From positions 1 to 41,139 of the forward strand of contig JANLFN010000022.1 in the NCBI GenBank assembly GCA_024655885.1: a stretch of DNA of 41,139 nucleotides. Reading direction: 5' to 3'. This document shows, in pieces, positions 8,515 through 16,822 of this stretch. Both the position numbers and the translations under genes were made by a program. Position 1 is the stretch's first letter. The number at the start of each line of letters is the position of its first letter. The notes under the pieces were generated by a model, which was not told the DNA's origin, did not search any database, and saw only the letters and a list, made by a program, of their open reading frames with translations. Origin of the DNA: Eubacteriales bacterium. Lineage in GTDB: Bacteria > Bacillota > Clostridia > Acetivibrionales > JANLFN01.

Positions 8515-10346
8515 ATTTTACGAAGGAAGGCACGTATTTTAGCAGGTATGGGATGAGTAACTACTATCCGGAAGAGTTAATTGAGGAAATAAGAGTAAAT
8601 AATGATATCGTGGATGTTATATCGGAATATGTTAAGTTAGAGAAAAAAGGTAAGGATTTTTTCGGGTTGTGCCCTTTCCATAAGGAAAAAACCCCTTCTT
8701 TCAGCGTTGCACCGGCAAAACAGATCTTTTACTGTTTTGGGTGTGGAAAGGGAGGAGATGTAATTCATTTTATAATGAATGTGGAAAACCTGGACTATAT
8801 CGAAGCGGTAAAGCTGCTGGCAGATAGGGCTAGAGTAACATTATCCGAAGGAAAAGGCAAAGAAGAAAACGAAAAGGCAAATTTAAGACAGGCAGTAATA
8901 CAGGTCAATAGGGATGCGGCCAGGTTTTTTTATAATGAATTGAACAGTGCCCGCGGTGAAGAAGCCAGGGATTATTTAAGGAAAAGAAAAGTGGGCGAAC
9001 AGGCTATTAAGAAGTTCGGAATAGGATTTGCACCGCACGACTGGGATAGCTTGTACAGGCATTTACAGAGCAAGGGATATGAGGAAAAGGTCCTGATACA
9101 AAGCGGATTGATTTTAAATAACAAAAATGGAAGTTATTACGACCGGTTCAGAGGAAGGATCATTTTCCCCATATTCGATGTGCGGGGAAAGGTAATCGGT
9201 TTCGGGGGAAGGGTCATGGATTCGTCCATGCCTAAATATATGAATTCTCCGGAAACTTTAGTATATAATAAGGGTAAAAACCTGTATGCGTTGAACTTTG
9301 CAAAGAACTCCAGTGATAAGAGACTGATTATTGTGGAAGGGTATATGGACGTAATATCCCTCCACCAGGGTGGAATAATAAATAGTGTGGCATCCCTCGG
9401 GACAGCGCTTACCGAAAGCCAGGGAAGATTGCTGAAAAAATATGCGGAGGAGATTATTATTTCCTATGATGCGGATACCGCAGGACAAGCGGCCACCATG
9501 AGAGGGCTGGACCTCTTAAATGACGTAGGCTGTAATGTTAAAGTGCTGATAATACCCGATGGGAAAGACCCGGATGAATTTATAAGAAAAAACGGCCCGG
9601 AAGAATTAAAAAAGCTGATTGATAAGTCAATATCTCTGATAGAGTATAAAATCAAGGTATTGAGAGGACAGATGAATGTTGAAAGTACAGAAGACAAAAT
9701 AAATTTTATAAATAAGATTGCAGGAATATTGGCGAAGGTAGATAACCGGGTTGAGATTGAAATGTATGCAAAAAAATTCGCCAGGGAATATGAGATCTCC
9801 AGTGAATCAATTCTGGCGGAGATATATAGAAGGAATAAGCCCAAAGCAAGCTTTAAAAATGCGGTAATTGATTTCAAAGGCCTTAAAGGGGACAACAGGA
9901 AGCAGCAAGACGGAAAGGATAGAGAAATCGTTCATGATGAGAGAATGCTGATTGCGCTGTTGTGCATTGACAACAAGCTCTACAGGCTTATAAGGGATAA
10001 AATTTTCCCGGCGGACTTCGTTGATGAAGGAAATAGAAAAATATATGAAATAGTTATGGAGCGGTTGGAAAATAATAAGGACATGGTACCGGCAGAACTG
10101 CTGAGTATTCTTAAGGGGGAGGATGCTGACAATTTTGCTAGAATAATGCAAATGGAATGTAATTGTGAGGATAATAATAAGGCTGTTCTGGACATAATTA
10201 AAAGAATGGAGATATACAAGCTGGACCAGAGAAAGCAGCAGATACTTGATAGCTTAAATAATAGAGACGGTTTGGAAAAAGGAGATGTTGAAAAATTAAC
10301 TCTGGAGTTGAATTCAATTATAATAAAGAGAAAGAATATAAAGTGA
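8511..10346 (+). CDS. dnaG: DNA primase DnaG
   Basis: 611 aa. It synthesises RNA primers at the replication fork. An N-terminal zinc finger has C54, H57, C75 and C78 (CPFHKEKTPSFSV... YCFGCG). The central TOPRIM domain has the glutamate in VEGYMDVISLHQ and SYDADTAGQAA as the acidic pair. The C-terminal helicase-interaction domain is present. Family members usually begin just before YPEELIEEIR, so ATG 8553 is an alternative start that removes 14 residues; neither start has a strong ribosome site of its own. It is followed by rpoD after 27 bp, the classical dnaG-rpoD part of the macromolecular synthesis operon. Confidence 0.97.
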   Translation: MNFTKEGTYFSRYGMSNYYPEELIEEIRVNNDIVDVISEYVKLEKKGKDFFGLCPFHKEKTPSFSVAPAKQIFYCFGCGKGGDVIHFIMNVENLDYIEAVKLLADRARVTLSEGKGKEENEKANLRQAVIQVNRDAARFFYNELNSARGEEARDYLRKRKVGEQAIKKFGIGFAPHDWDSLYRHLQSKGYEEKVLIQSGLILNNKNGSYYDRFRGRIIFPIFDVRGKVIGFGGRVMDSSMPKYMNSPETLVYNKGKNLYALNFAKNSSDKRLIIVEGYMDVISLHQGGIINSVASLGTALTESQGRLLKKYAEEIIISYDADTAGQAATMRGLDLLNDVGCNVKVLIIPDGKDPDEFIRKNGPEELKKLIDKSISLIEYKIKVLRGQMNVESTEDKINFINKIAGILAKVDNRVEIEMYAKKFAREYEISSESILAEIYRRNKPKASFKNAVIDFKGLKGDNRKQQDGKDREIVHDERMLIALLCIDNKLYRLIRDKIFPADFVDEGNRKIYEIVMERLENNKDMVPAELLSILKGEDADNFARIMQMECNCEDNNKAVLDIIKRMEIYKLDQRKQQILDSLNNRDGLEKGDVEKLTLELNSIIIKRKNIK

Positions 10347-10373
10347 ATATCCGTAGAAAGGAGGGGGTGACGT

Positions 10374-11453
10374 ATGAAACCGAATTATGATGCTCGAAAG
10401 GCAATCCTCAAAGAGCTGGTTGAAAAAGGCAAAGCAAAGGGGATGCTCACTTATAAGGAAATCATGGACGCTTTTGAAGAAATTGAGCTTGAACCCGATC
10501 AAATCGAAAAAATATATGAAACCTTGGAAAATATGGGCATTGATGTTGTAGGCGATATTGAAGCTGAAATGGAAGACATCCAGCTTACCGAAGAGGACCT
10601 TGACCTGAGCATTCCTGAAGGAATCAGCATTGATGATCCCGTCAGAATGTACTTGAAAGAAATAGGCAAAGTGCCCCTCTTGTCTGCAGATGAAGAGATT
10701 GAGCTGGCACGGAAAATGGAAAAGGGCGACACGGAATCGAAAAGAAGGCTGGCTGAAGCTAATTTAAGACTGGTAGTCAGCATTGCCAAAAGGTATGTGG
10801 GAAGAGGCATGCTTTTTCTAGATTTGATTCAGGAAGGTAATCTGGGCTTAATAAAGGCTGTTGAAAAGTTTGATTATAGAAAAGGCTACAAATTCAGTAC
10901 CTATGCTACCTGGTGGATAAGACAGGCGATAACCAGAGCCATAGCAGACCAGGCCAGAACTATAAGAATACCTGTTCATATGGTTGAAACGATAAACAAG
11001 CTCATAAGGGTTTCAAGACAGCTTCTCCAGGAACTGGGAAGAGAACCTCAACCGGAGGAGATTGCAAAGGAAATGAATATGTCTGTGGACAAGGTCCGTG
11101 AAATCATGAAAATATCGCAAGAACCGGTTTCCCTTGAAACGCCTATAGGAGAAGAGGAGGACAGCCACTTAGGCGATTTTATACCCGATGATGACGCCCC
11201 GGCACCGGCAGAAGCGGCAGCTTTCACCTTGCTGAAGGAGCAGCTGATCGACGTATTGGATACACTGACGGCCAGGGAGGAAAAGGTGTTAAGGCTGAGG
11301 TTCGGACTGGATGACGGAAGAGCCAGGACACTGGAGGAAGTAGGGAAGGAGTTTAATGTGACCAGGGAAAGGATACGCCAGATAGAAGCAAAAGCTTTGA
11401 GAAAACTCCGGCACCCCAGCAGGAGTAAAAAATTGAAGGACTATCTGGATTAG
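10374..11453 (+). CDS. rpoD: RNA polymerase primary sigma factor (sigma-70/SigA)
   Basis: 359 aa, the usual length for Firmicute SigA. A short region 1.1 covers about residues 1-60. [17 protein letters not shown] begins region 1.2, [20 protein letters not shown] is region 2.3-2.4, and region 4 has the helix-turn-helix in [28 protein letters not shown]. It directs RNA polymerase to TTGACA/TATAAT promoters, several of which occur in this window. AAAGGAGGGGGTGA precedes the ATG. It lies downstream of dnaG and ends in a terminator. Confidence 0.98.
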   Translation: MKPNYDARKAILKELVEKGKAKGMLTYKEIMDAFEEIELEPDQIEKIYETLENMGIDVVGDIEAEMEDIQLTEEDLDLSIPEGISIDDPVRMYLKEIGKVPLLSADEEIELARKMEKGDTESKRRLAEANLRLVVSIAKRYVGRGMLFLDLIQEGNLGLIKAVEKFDYRKGYKFSTYATWWIRQAITRAIADQARTIRIPVHMVETINKLIRVSRQLLQELGREPQPEEIAKEMNMSVDKVREIMKISQEPVSLETPIGEEEDSHLGDFIPDDDAPAPAEAAAFTLLKEQLIDVLDTLTAREEKVLRLRFGLDDGRARTLEEVGKEFNVTRERIRQIEAKALRKLRHPSRSKKLKDYLD

Positions 11454-11456
11454 AAG

Positions 11457-11485
11457 ACTCGATTATCATCAATCGAGTTTTTTAA
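11457..11485 (+). terminator. dnaG-rpoD operon terminator
   Basis: ACTCGATT (11457-11464) pairs with AATCGAGT (11471-11478), followed by TTTTTTAATTT. It starts immediately after the rpoD stop. Confidence 0.9.
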
Positions 11486-11672
11486 TTTGCAGTGAAAATT
11501 ATTCTGCAAACGGATCAGGTATAAATATATCCCTAATTGTTCAAATTATAATTATGTTTTTTATATACTCCGCACAAGAATAAAATGGCATAGGGTGCCG
11601 AAAATGTGCTCCCGGGGTCATGGAAAAAACCAGGAACATATGGTCAATAAATAGTAAAAGGAGAGATCGGGA

Positions 11673-11909
11673 ATGGACGATGTAAATAACAATTCCGTCA
11701 ACAGAAATGAAGTTGAAATTACAACCTACGACAGGCTTTTAAGAGCATGGGAAAACTCAATGGAGATGGTAAGGGATTATGAGATGTATTCAAAAAGAAT
11801 AGAAGAAGAAAAAGTAAAGGATATTTTCAAAAAATTCGCGGAAGATGAGGCGATGCATGCCACCGCATTACGAGAAATGCTTTTGGAGTACAAGAACAAA
11901 AAACATTAA
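11673..11909 (+). CDS. Small helical, ferritin/rubrerythrin-like protein
   Basis: 78 aa, almost entirely helical and highly charged. Glutamates spaced along two helices (ENSMEMVRDYEMYSKRIEEE and FAEDEAMHATALREMLLEY) and an E-x-x-x-H pattern recall half of a ferritin-like four-helix bundle. It is too short to be a full rubrerythrin and I cannot assign a function. AAAGGAGAG about 8 nt upstream supports the start. It follows rpoD by 219 bp and is probably transcribed separately. Confidence 0.65.
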   Translation: MDDVNNNSVNRNEVEITTYDRLLRAWENSMEMVRDYEMYSKRIEEEKVKDIFKKFAEDEAMHATALREMLLEYKNKKH

Positions 11910-12053
11910 GGCAAAGAGCGGGCTTTCTGGTTATACCGGCTTATTTCGTCGTGCATGTTCGTCAAAAACAGAAGATTTGGCCACTATTTCGCCGCATTGA
12001 TTAGCAATATGAAAGTAAACTGATTAGAATCCTGATTGTGCGAAAAAAATATA

Positions 12054-12082
12054 TTGACCTGGGGACGTTACCTCAGTATAAT
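12054..12082 (+). promoter_or_regulatory. Sigma-A promoter of the tRNA operon
   Basis: TTGACC (12054-12059), a 17-nt spacer and TATAAT (12077-12082), about 88 nt before tRNA-Asn. Confidence 0.85.
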
Positions 12083-12169
12083 ATTAATGTATTTGCCGCT
12101 GGCAATGGTGAAGAGGTAGGGGATTCCCTATTAGGCTGTTACTGATGGCGGCAGCGCAAGGTGATATAT

Positions 12170-12245
12170 TCCTCAATAGCTCAGCTGGTAGAGCATGCGG
12201 CTGTTAACCGCAGGGTCGTAGGTTCGAGTCCTACTTGAGGAGCCA
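12170..12245 (+). tRNA. tRNA-Asn (GTT anticodon)
   Basis: Complete cloverleaf: acceptor TCCTCAA/TTGAGGA, D-arm GCTC...GAGC, anticodon stem TGCGG/CCGCA with loop CTGTTAA, and T-arm GTAGG-TTCGAGT-CCTAC. The discriminator is G and the CCA is encoded (12243-12245). Confidence 0.97.
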
Positions 12246-12248
12246 TAA

Positions 12249-12325
12249 GGGCCTTTAGCTCAGTTGGTTAGAGCAACCGGCTCATAACCGGTTGGTCCGG
12301 GGTTCGAGTCCCTGAAGGCCCACCA
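12249..12325 (+). tRNA. tRNA with CAT anticodon (Met or lysidine-modified Ile2)
   Basis: Acceptor GGGCCTT/AAGGCCC, D-arm GCTC...GAGC, anticodon stem ACCGG/CCGGT with loop CTCATAA, T-loop TTCGAGT, discriminator A and encoded CCA. It lies three bases after tRNA-Asn. A CAT anticodon may be elongator Met or a TilS-modified Ile tRNA. Elongator Met is my first choice because it is often found beside tRNA-Asn, but the body resembles Ile2 too. An initiator is unlikely, since the first acceptor pair is formed and the anticodon stem lacks the three G-C pairs. Confidence 0.9.
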
Positions 12326-12331
12326 AAAATG

Positions 12332-12386
12332 AAAGGGACGGTTTTTATGATTTTCTTGGAAATCCTGAGAGCCGTCCCTTTGATTT
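12332..12386. terminator. Bidirectional terminator, palindrome of the GGGACGG family
   Basis: AAAGGGACGG (12332-12341) pairs with CCGTCCCTTT (12372-12381), followed by GATTTT. On the minus strand it is followed by a T-rich stretch. It ends the tRNA transcript and, from the other side, the small minus-strand gene at 12393. The inner part also pairs (GATTT/AAATC). Confidence 0.8.
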
Positions 12387-12392
12387 TCTATC

Positions 12393-12575
12393 TCAAGTCT
12401 TTTTTTCCAAAGTAATATCGTCGTTTTCCTCTAACAACTGCTGCTTGGTGCTGTTCAGGGAGGAATTGATATTACTCCTGCCGGCAATGCTGTTTGTAAA
12501 GCTGGTACTGTTAATCACCGTTTCACAGGATCTTTCCGTGTCTCTTGTTTTTATATTTTTTAAGTTCGGCATCAT
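12393..12575 (-). CDS. Small Asn/Ser/Thr-rich hypothetical protein
   Basis: 60 aa, polar, not recognised. The sequence is rich in Asn, Ser and Thr (NSTSFTNSIAGRSNINSSLN) and ends in charged residues. Support for being real: AGGGGATGG lies at a proper distance before the start (two tandem ATG codons at 12575 and 12572), and a bidirectional terminator lies directly after the stop. No membrane segment or known motif is visible. Confidence 0.5.
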   Translation of the reverse strand: MMPNLKNIKTRDTERSCETVINSTSFTNSIAGRSNINSSLNSTKQQLLEENDDITLEKKT

Positions 12576-12671
12576 AATTATCCATCCCCTGTGTAAATTT
12601 ATATGAATATTATGTACAATATTATGTGTAAATATTTTTATTCAAATTTAAAATCGGATAGGGAGAATGTG

Positions 12672-13358
12672 ATGAAGCTGAAAGGAAGGCTCAAACTGGT
12701 ATGCGACAAGGTGAAAGTGTGCGGCAAAGTCTGCGACGTGGGCACAGACCATGCTTTTATACCTATATACCTGGTTAAAAACAATGTGTGTGACAGGGCC
12801 GTCGCAGGGGATGTAAAAAAGGGTCCGCTGCAAGTTGCAGTAAACAATATACGGAAGTATGGGCTGGAAGACAGGATTGAAGCCAGGCTTGGCTATGGCC
12901 TGGATGTTATAGAGGAAAATGAGGCAAACACCATTATAATTGCGGGCATGGGGGGAGAATTGATAACCCAAATACTGTCCAGAGGATACAGAAAAGCCAA
13001 GAGTGCCCAAACCATGGTTATTCAACCCATGAATGCGGTGGGTGAAGTCCGGCGGTGGCTTTTTGAAAACGGATTTGACGTATATGACGAGGAACTGGCC
13101 GCCGAAGGGAATAAGATCTATTGCGTCATGAGTGCCCGATGGGACGGTAAAACCAGGAACTTGGGGGAAATAAATTATTTTGTTGGGGAAAAATTGATAG
13201 AGAGGAATGACCGGATTGTAAAGGACTATATACAAAAAAAGATAGAACAGATTGACCGCATGATTGCGGGACTGAGCAGGACAAACCGGAAGGACGGCGA
13301 GGTGAAAGAAAAGTATAGGATTTTGAGAGACTCTTTGAAAAAAATTATGGAATCATAA
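12672..13358 (+). CDS. trmK: tRNA (adenine(22)-N1)-methyltransferase TrmK
   Basis: 228 aa from ATG 12672, chosen because GGGAG lies 6 nt upstream; the frame is open to 12603 without support. The SAM-binding motif is CDVGTDHAFIPIYL, followed by AVAGDVKKGPLQVA and the catalytic-site segment IIAGMGGELI. IQPMN and VRRWLFENGF are also characteristic of TrmK. It methylates N1 of A22 in bacterial tRNAs. In many Firmicutes trmK lies next to the Nif3-family gene, and often near rpoD, as here. The C-terminal helices are coiled-coil-like. Confidence 0.92.
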   Translation: MKLKGRLKLVCDKVKVCGKVCDVGTDHAFIPIYLVKNNVCDRAVAGDVKKGPLQVAVNNIRKYGLEDRIEARLGYGLDVIEENEANTIIIAGMGGELITQILSRGYRKAKSAQTMVIQPMNAVGEVRRWLFENGFDVYDEELAAEGNKIYCVMSARWDGKTRNLGEINYFVGEKLIERNDRIVKDYIQKKIEQIDRMIAGLSRTNRKDGEVKEKYRILRDSLKKIMES

Positions 13359-13495
13359 TGGGCAAATATGGAGTGTTCATTCTAAAATTAAAAATAAATC
13401 AAGGCAGTTATTGATGAAATTCACGCAGTTTACCTTATGGAAATATTGAATTTTAAACTGCGCTTATTATTATAGGAAGTCAAGGGAGGATTTAT

Positions 13496-14602
13496 ATGGG
13501 AACAATATGCGGCGAGATCACAAAATTTCTGGAAAAAACGGCCCCTTTACGGCTTGCCGAGGAGTGGGACAATGTGGGTCTTATGGTAGGCAGCCTAAAA
13601 CAGGAAATCAACAGGGTTTTAGTCTGCCTGGACGCCACACCTGCGGTGATAGGTGAAGCTGTGGAGAAAAATGTGGATTTGATTATATCCCACCATCCCT
13701 TTATATTCAAGGGCTTAAAAAGGATCAACGAGGAGGATGAAAAGGGAGGCAGCATACACAAGCTTATAAAAAACAACATAGGTGTTTACAGCGCCCATAC
13801 CAACCTGGATGCCGCCGATGAAGGCGTAAATGCACAGCTTGCGGCGCTTTTAGGATTGAAAGACATTGTGAACCTTAAGGATTACAAAGCGGAGAAGCTG
13901 TATAAGATGGTCGTATTTGTCCCCGAGGAAAGCGTGGACAGCGTAAGGGATGCCATGAGCCGCGCAGGGGCGGGGTGGATAGGGAATTACAGCGACTGCA
14001 GCTTTATGGCTGCCGGAACCGGTACATTCAGACCCCTGAAAGGTACAAATCCTTATATAGGTTCGGAGGGAAAGCTGGAAAAGGTCAAGGAGTGGAGGAT
14101 TGAAACGGTAGTTCCGACGGATAGGCTGAAGGCGGTTGTGGATTCCATGCTGGACGCCCATCCCTATGAGGAAGTGGCCTATGACATATATTCCCTGGAG
14201 TTAAAAGGAAAAGCGTATGGCTTCGGCAAGGTAGGATTGCTGGAACGGCCCCAGGCCCTGGACAGCTTTATACCCTTTATAAAAAAGGCCTTGAATGTGA
14301 AGGACCTCAGGGTAATCGGAAAGGATGGCAGGATGGTAAAAAAGGTGGCTGTTTTCTGTGGGAGCTTTGACGGGGACCTTGGGGCGGTTGCGGATAAGAA
14401 GGCGGATGTTCTCGTAACGGGGGATATAAAGTATCACACGGCACTGGATATCGTTGAAAAAGGAATGTGCGTTATCGACGCCGGACATTTCAATACCGAA
14501 AGAATTATAGTTCCCGGGCTTGTCGAACTTCTCAAAAGGAGGTTCAGCGGCTTGGAAGTGCTGAGTAGCAATGTGGAAAAAGACCCATTTGAATACTGTT
14601 GA
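13496..14602 (+). CDS. Nif3-like dinuclear metal center protein (YqfO type)
   Basis: 368 aa, the long form with an inserted PII-like domain (roughly residues 130-235) between two Nif3 halves. Metal-ligand motifs are ISHHPFIFKG, YSAHTNLDAADEGVN, VTGDIKYH and IDAGHFNTE. The protein forms toroidal hexamers. It has been suggested to be a GTP cyclohydrolase I type 2, but the physiological role is unsettled. AGGGAGGA lies 7 nt before the ATG. It follows trmK, a conserved Firmicute pairing. The stop codon overlaps the -35 box of the rnpB promoter. Confidence 0.92.
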   Translation: MGTICGEITKFLEKTAPLRLAEEWDNVGLMVGSLKQEINRVLVCLDATPAVIGEAVEKNVDLIISHHPFIFKGLKRINEEDEKGGSIHKLIKNNIGVYSAHTNLDAADEGVNAQLAALLGLKDIVNLKDYKAEKLYKMVVFVPEESVDSVRDAMSRAGAGWIGNYSDCSFMAAGTGTFRPLKGTNPYIGSEGKLEKVKEWRIETVVPTDRLKAVVDSMLDAHPYEEVAYDIYSLELKGKAYGFGKVGLLERPQALDSFIPFIKKALNVKDLRVIGKDGRMVKKVAVFCGSFDGDLGAVADKKADVLVTGDIKYHTALDIVEKGMCVIDAGHFNTERIIVPGLVELLKRRFSGLEVLSSNVEKDPFEYC

Positions 14603-14627
14603 CAGATAGGAATGTACATATTATAAT
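14599..14627 (+). promoter_or_regulatory. Consensus sigma-A promoter for RNase P RNA
   Basis: Perfect TTGACA (14599-14604), 17-nt spacer and perfect TATAAT (14622-14627), overlapping the end of the Nif3-family gene. A second possible promoter, TTGATT-N16-TAGAAT (14650-14677), lies closer to the RNA. Either fits a highly expressed stable RNA. Confidence 0.85.
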
Positions 14628-14699
14628 GAGCAAGGTCGCTAAATTCATTTTGATTTTGCTGTGACTAGGCATAGAATTTGAAGATTGAAAACGAATTTT

Positions 14700-15106
14700 G
14701 AGTAAGCCAGATGATCGCGTATACAGTGCCGAAAGGCCGTATATGAGGAAAGTCCGGGCTCCACAGGGCAGGGTGCCGGGTAACTCCCGGTGAAGGCGAC
14801 TTCAAGGAAAGTGCAACAGAGATATACCGCCGCGGGATTTAGACGCGGGGACGGTTCTTGCGTCTCGCAGATCGAGACGCAAGAACCGTCCCCGGAGTCC
14901 GGCCTCCGCGGTAAGGGTGGAAAGGTGAGGTAAGAGCTCACCAGCAGCATGGCGACTTGCTGACTATGTAAACCCCACCTGGAGCAACACCGTATTAGGG
15001 ACGATAAAGTGGCCCGCTAGTCCCGGGTAGGTGGCTTGAACTGTACAGAAATGTACAGTCTAGATAGATGATCATCGAATACAGAACCCGGCTTATAGGC
15101 TCACTC
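14700..15106 (+). ncRNA. rnpB: RNase P RNA (class A) with an extended P12 helix
   Basis: The catalytic RNA of RNase P, which matures tRNA 5' ends. Conserved blocks are GAGGAAAGTCCGGGCTCC and ACAGGGCAGGGTG near the 5' end, GTGCAACAGAGATATACCGCC, TAAGGGTGGAAAGGTG..GGTAAGAGCTCACC, GTAAACCCCACCTGGAGCAA and CGAATACAGAACCCGGCTTATAG near the 3' end. The ends pair (GAGTAAGCC with GGCTTA...CTC, P1). At 14846-14894, where P12 is expected, lies a 22-bp perfect inverted repeat with a 5-nt loop. Its core, GGGGACGGTTCTT, recurs elsewhere in the window. The flanking CCGCGG arms still allow P11/P12 to form, so the RNA is probably functional with a lengthened helix. The ends are placed within a few bases. Confidence 0.95.
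14846..14894. repeat. Palindromic repeat (core GGGGACGGTTCTT) inside rnpB
   Basis: Left arm 14846-14867, loop 14868-14872 (CAGAT), right arm 14873-14894; 22 perfectly paired bases. It shares the 13-base core GGGGACGGTTCTT with copies at 27861 and 41118. Confidence 0.9.
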
Positions 15107-15120
15107 ATACAAATTGTCGG

Positions 15121-15150
15121 AACCACAGGCTTTTAGGCCTGTGGTTTTGT
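15121..15150 (+). terminator. rnpB terminator
   Basis: AACCACAGGC (15121-15130) pairs with GCCTGTGGTT (15137-15146), 6-nt loop, then TTGTG. It lies 14 nt after the RNase P RNA. Confidence 0.8.
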
Positions 15151-15311
15151 GCTGTTTAAAGTGAAAATGACTTACCCGTCGTGAAATATAATGGTATACT
15201 TTTGGTAGAGAGAAAAAAGTTGGCTGTGTGCGAAGCCCTGTGATTTTGAAGAAATTCAACAGCGGAATGCAAGCAGAACTATAGAAAAACAAGGAAAGCG
15301 GGAGGTTATGG

Positions 15312-15905
15312 ATGGATAACGAAAGACTATTAAAGCAAATTCAATTTATTGTAGAAATTGACAAACTGAAACAGGTATTTAGACAGAACGTTGTTATAGG
15401 GACCGCCAGAAATGAAAATGATGCGGAGCATTCCTGGCATTTGGCTGTTATGGCGGTTCTCCTGTCCGAATATTCCGCAGAGAAGAACATGGATGTTTTA
15501 AAGGTTGTAAAAATGGCACTCATTCATGATTTGGTTGAAATTGATGCGGGGGACACTTTCTGTTATGACGAGAAGGGGTATGAAGATAAAGAGGAGCGGG
15601 AACAAAAAGCTGCACAAAGGCTATTTAGTATTTTGCCGTCAGACCAGGCTCAGGAGATTTGGGACCTATGGAGGGAGTTCGAGGCGCTGAATACACCGGA
15701 AGCACGTTTTGCTGCTTGCTTGGATAGGCTACAGCCATTGATTTTAAACTATAACACCAATGGGCATACTTGGCAGAAGCCAGGAGTTACAAGTGAAAAG
15801 GTGTTGAAAAGGACGGGCCTTTTGGAGGAAAACGCACCTGAACTCTGGAAGTATGCTAAAGAAGTTATTGAAGATTCCATAAAAAAGGGATATTTGAAGG
15901 GGTAA
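15312..15905 (+). CDS. HD domain protein, YfbR/HDDC2-like nucleotidase
   Basis: 197 aa. The metal-binding residues appear in NDAEHSWHLAVMA (first His), IHDLVEIDAGDT (HD) and AACLDRLQPLI (final Asp). This is the arrangement of the 5'-deoxynucleotidase YfbR and HDDC2, which remove phosphate from deoxynucleoside monophosphates. The substrate here is inferred only. GGGAGG precedes the start; an out-of-frame ATG lies four bases upstream. It stands alone between rnpB and a terminator. Confidence 0.85.
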   Translation: MDNERLLKQIQFIVEIDKLKQVFRQNVVIGTARNENDAEHSWHLAVMAVLLSEYSAEKNMDVLKVVKMALIHDLVEIDAGDTFCYDEKGYEDKEEREQKAAQRLFSILPSDQAQEIWDLWREFEALNTPEARFAACLDRLQPLILNYNTNGHTWQKPGVTSEKVLKRTGLLEENAPELWKYAKEVIEDSIKKGYLKG

Positions 15906-15933
15906 AGACCGGATCATTTCGCTAGTACACCTT

Positions 15934-15969
15934 GGCACCGGCTCTTAAGGGCCGATGCCTTTGTTATTT
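15934..15969 (+). terminator. Probable terminator
   Basis: GGCACCGGCTC (15934-15944) pairs with GGGCCGATGCC (15949-15959) with one mismatch and one G-U pair, followed by TTTGTTATTTG. Confidence 0.65.
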
Positions 15970-16205
15970 GTCTGTATAGTGCTTGAAAGTATTACATTTA
16001 TATAAATTCTTTTCACTAACTGTATAAATTTAGCTAGAAAAATTGTATAATATTCTTTTAGGGGATAGGTAGGGGAATTCAAAATTAGCACAAAATGCAA
16101 ATATAAATGAATTAACCGGAAAATTCAATTCTCAAATGCGGTATCTACCACGGGTTAATTTTTTGCCAATGAAAAAACGTGCTCTTGAGGGAGGACTGTG
16201 TACAT

Positions 16206-16802
16206 ATGTGTGAAGATGAGAAAAGCCTTCTCGAGAAAGCCAAAAACGGGGACGTTTTTGCTTATGAAAGCTTGATAGAGGGGTATCAGAAGAAGGTTTT
16301 CAACCTGGCCCTGAGGATGGTCGGAAACCGTGAAGATGCCAGCGAGCTGGCCCAGGAAGTGTTTATAAGGGTCTATAAATCTTTGAAAGGATTTAAGGAA
16401 CAGTCTCAGTTTTCAACGTGGATATATAAAATTACAACCAATGTATGCCTGGACGAGCTAAGAAAGAGAAAAAACAGGAATATAACATCGCTGGATGAGG
16501 AAATCAAACTAGAGGACAGTGAAATCAAGCGTCAGATAGAGGATGACAAACCTACACCGGAAATGATTGTTGAAAAAAATGAATTAAAAAAAGTGGTAAG
16601 TGATGCAATAAAGCTGCTTTCGGATGAGCACAGGACGGTAATTGTGATGAGAGATATTCAGGGTTTCAGCTATGAGGAGATAGCCAGGATTATAAACTGC
16701 CCAGAAGGCACGGTAAAATCAAGGTTAAACCGGGCCAGGCTGGCTCTCAAGGAAATACTTAAGGGAAAGGCGGAACTTTTAAGTTATGAGTTCGTCAAAT
16801 AA
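16206..16802 (+). CDS. ECF sigma factor (RpoE/SigW-like)
   Basis: 198 aa from ATG 16206 (GGGAGG 11 nt upstream; an upstream GTG at 16179 is possible but unsupported). Region 2 has YQKKVFNLALRMVGNREDASELAQEVFIRVYKSLKGF and FSTWIYKITTNVCLDELRK. Region 4 ends in FSYEEIARIINCPEGTVKSRLNRARLALKE, the helix-turn-helix that reads the -35 box. The gene for its presumed anti-sigma factor begins 20 bp downstream, the usual arrangement. The stimulus cannot be told from sequence; envelope stress is typical. A TATAAT at 16046-16051 lacks a clear -35 partner. Confidence 0.93.
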   Translation: MCEDEKSLLEKAKNGDVFAYESLIEGYQKKVFNLALRMVGNREDASELAQEVFIRVYKSLKGFKEQSQFSTWIYKITTNVCLDELRKRKNRNITSLDEEIKLEDSEIKRQIEDDKPTPEMIVEKNELKKVVSDAIKLLSDEHRTVIVMRDIQGFSYEEIARIINCPEGTVKSRLNRARLALKEILKGKAELLSYEFVK

Positions 16803-16822
16803 ACAGGAAAGGAGGGCTGGAG

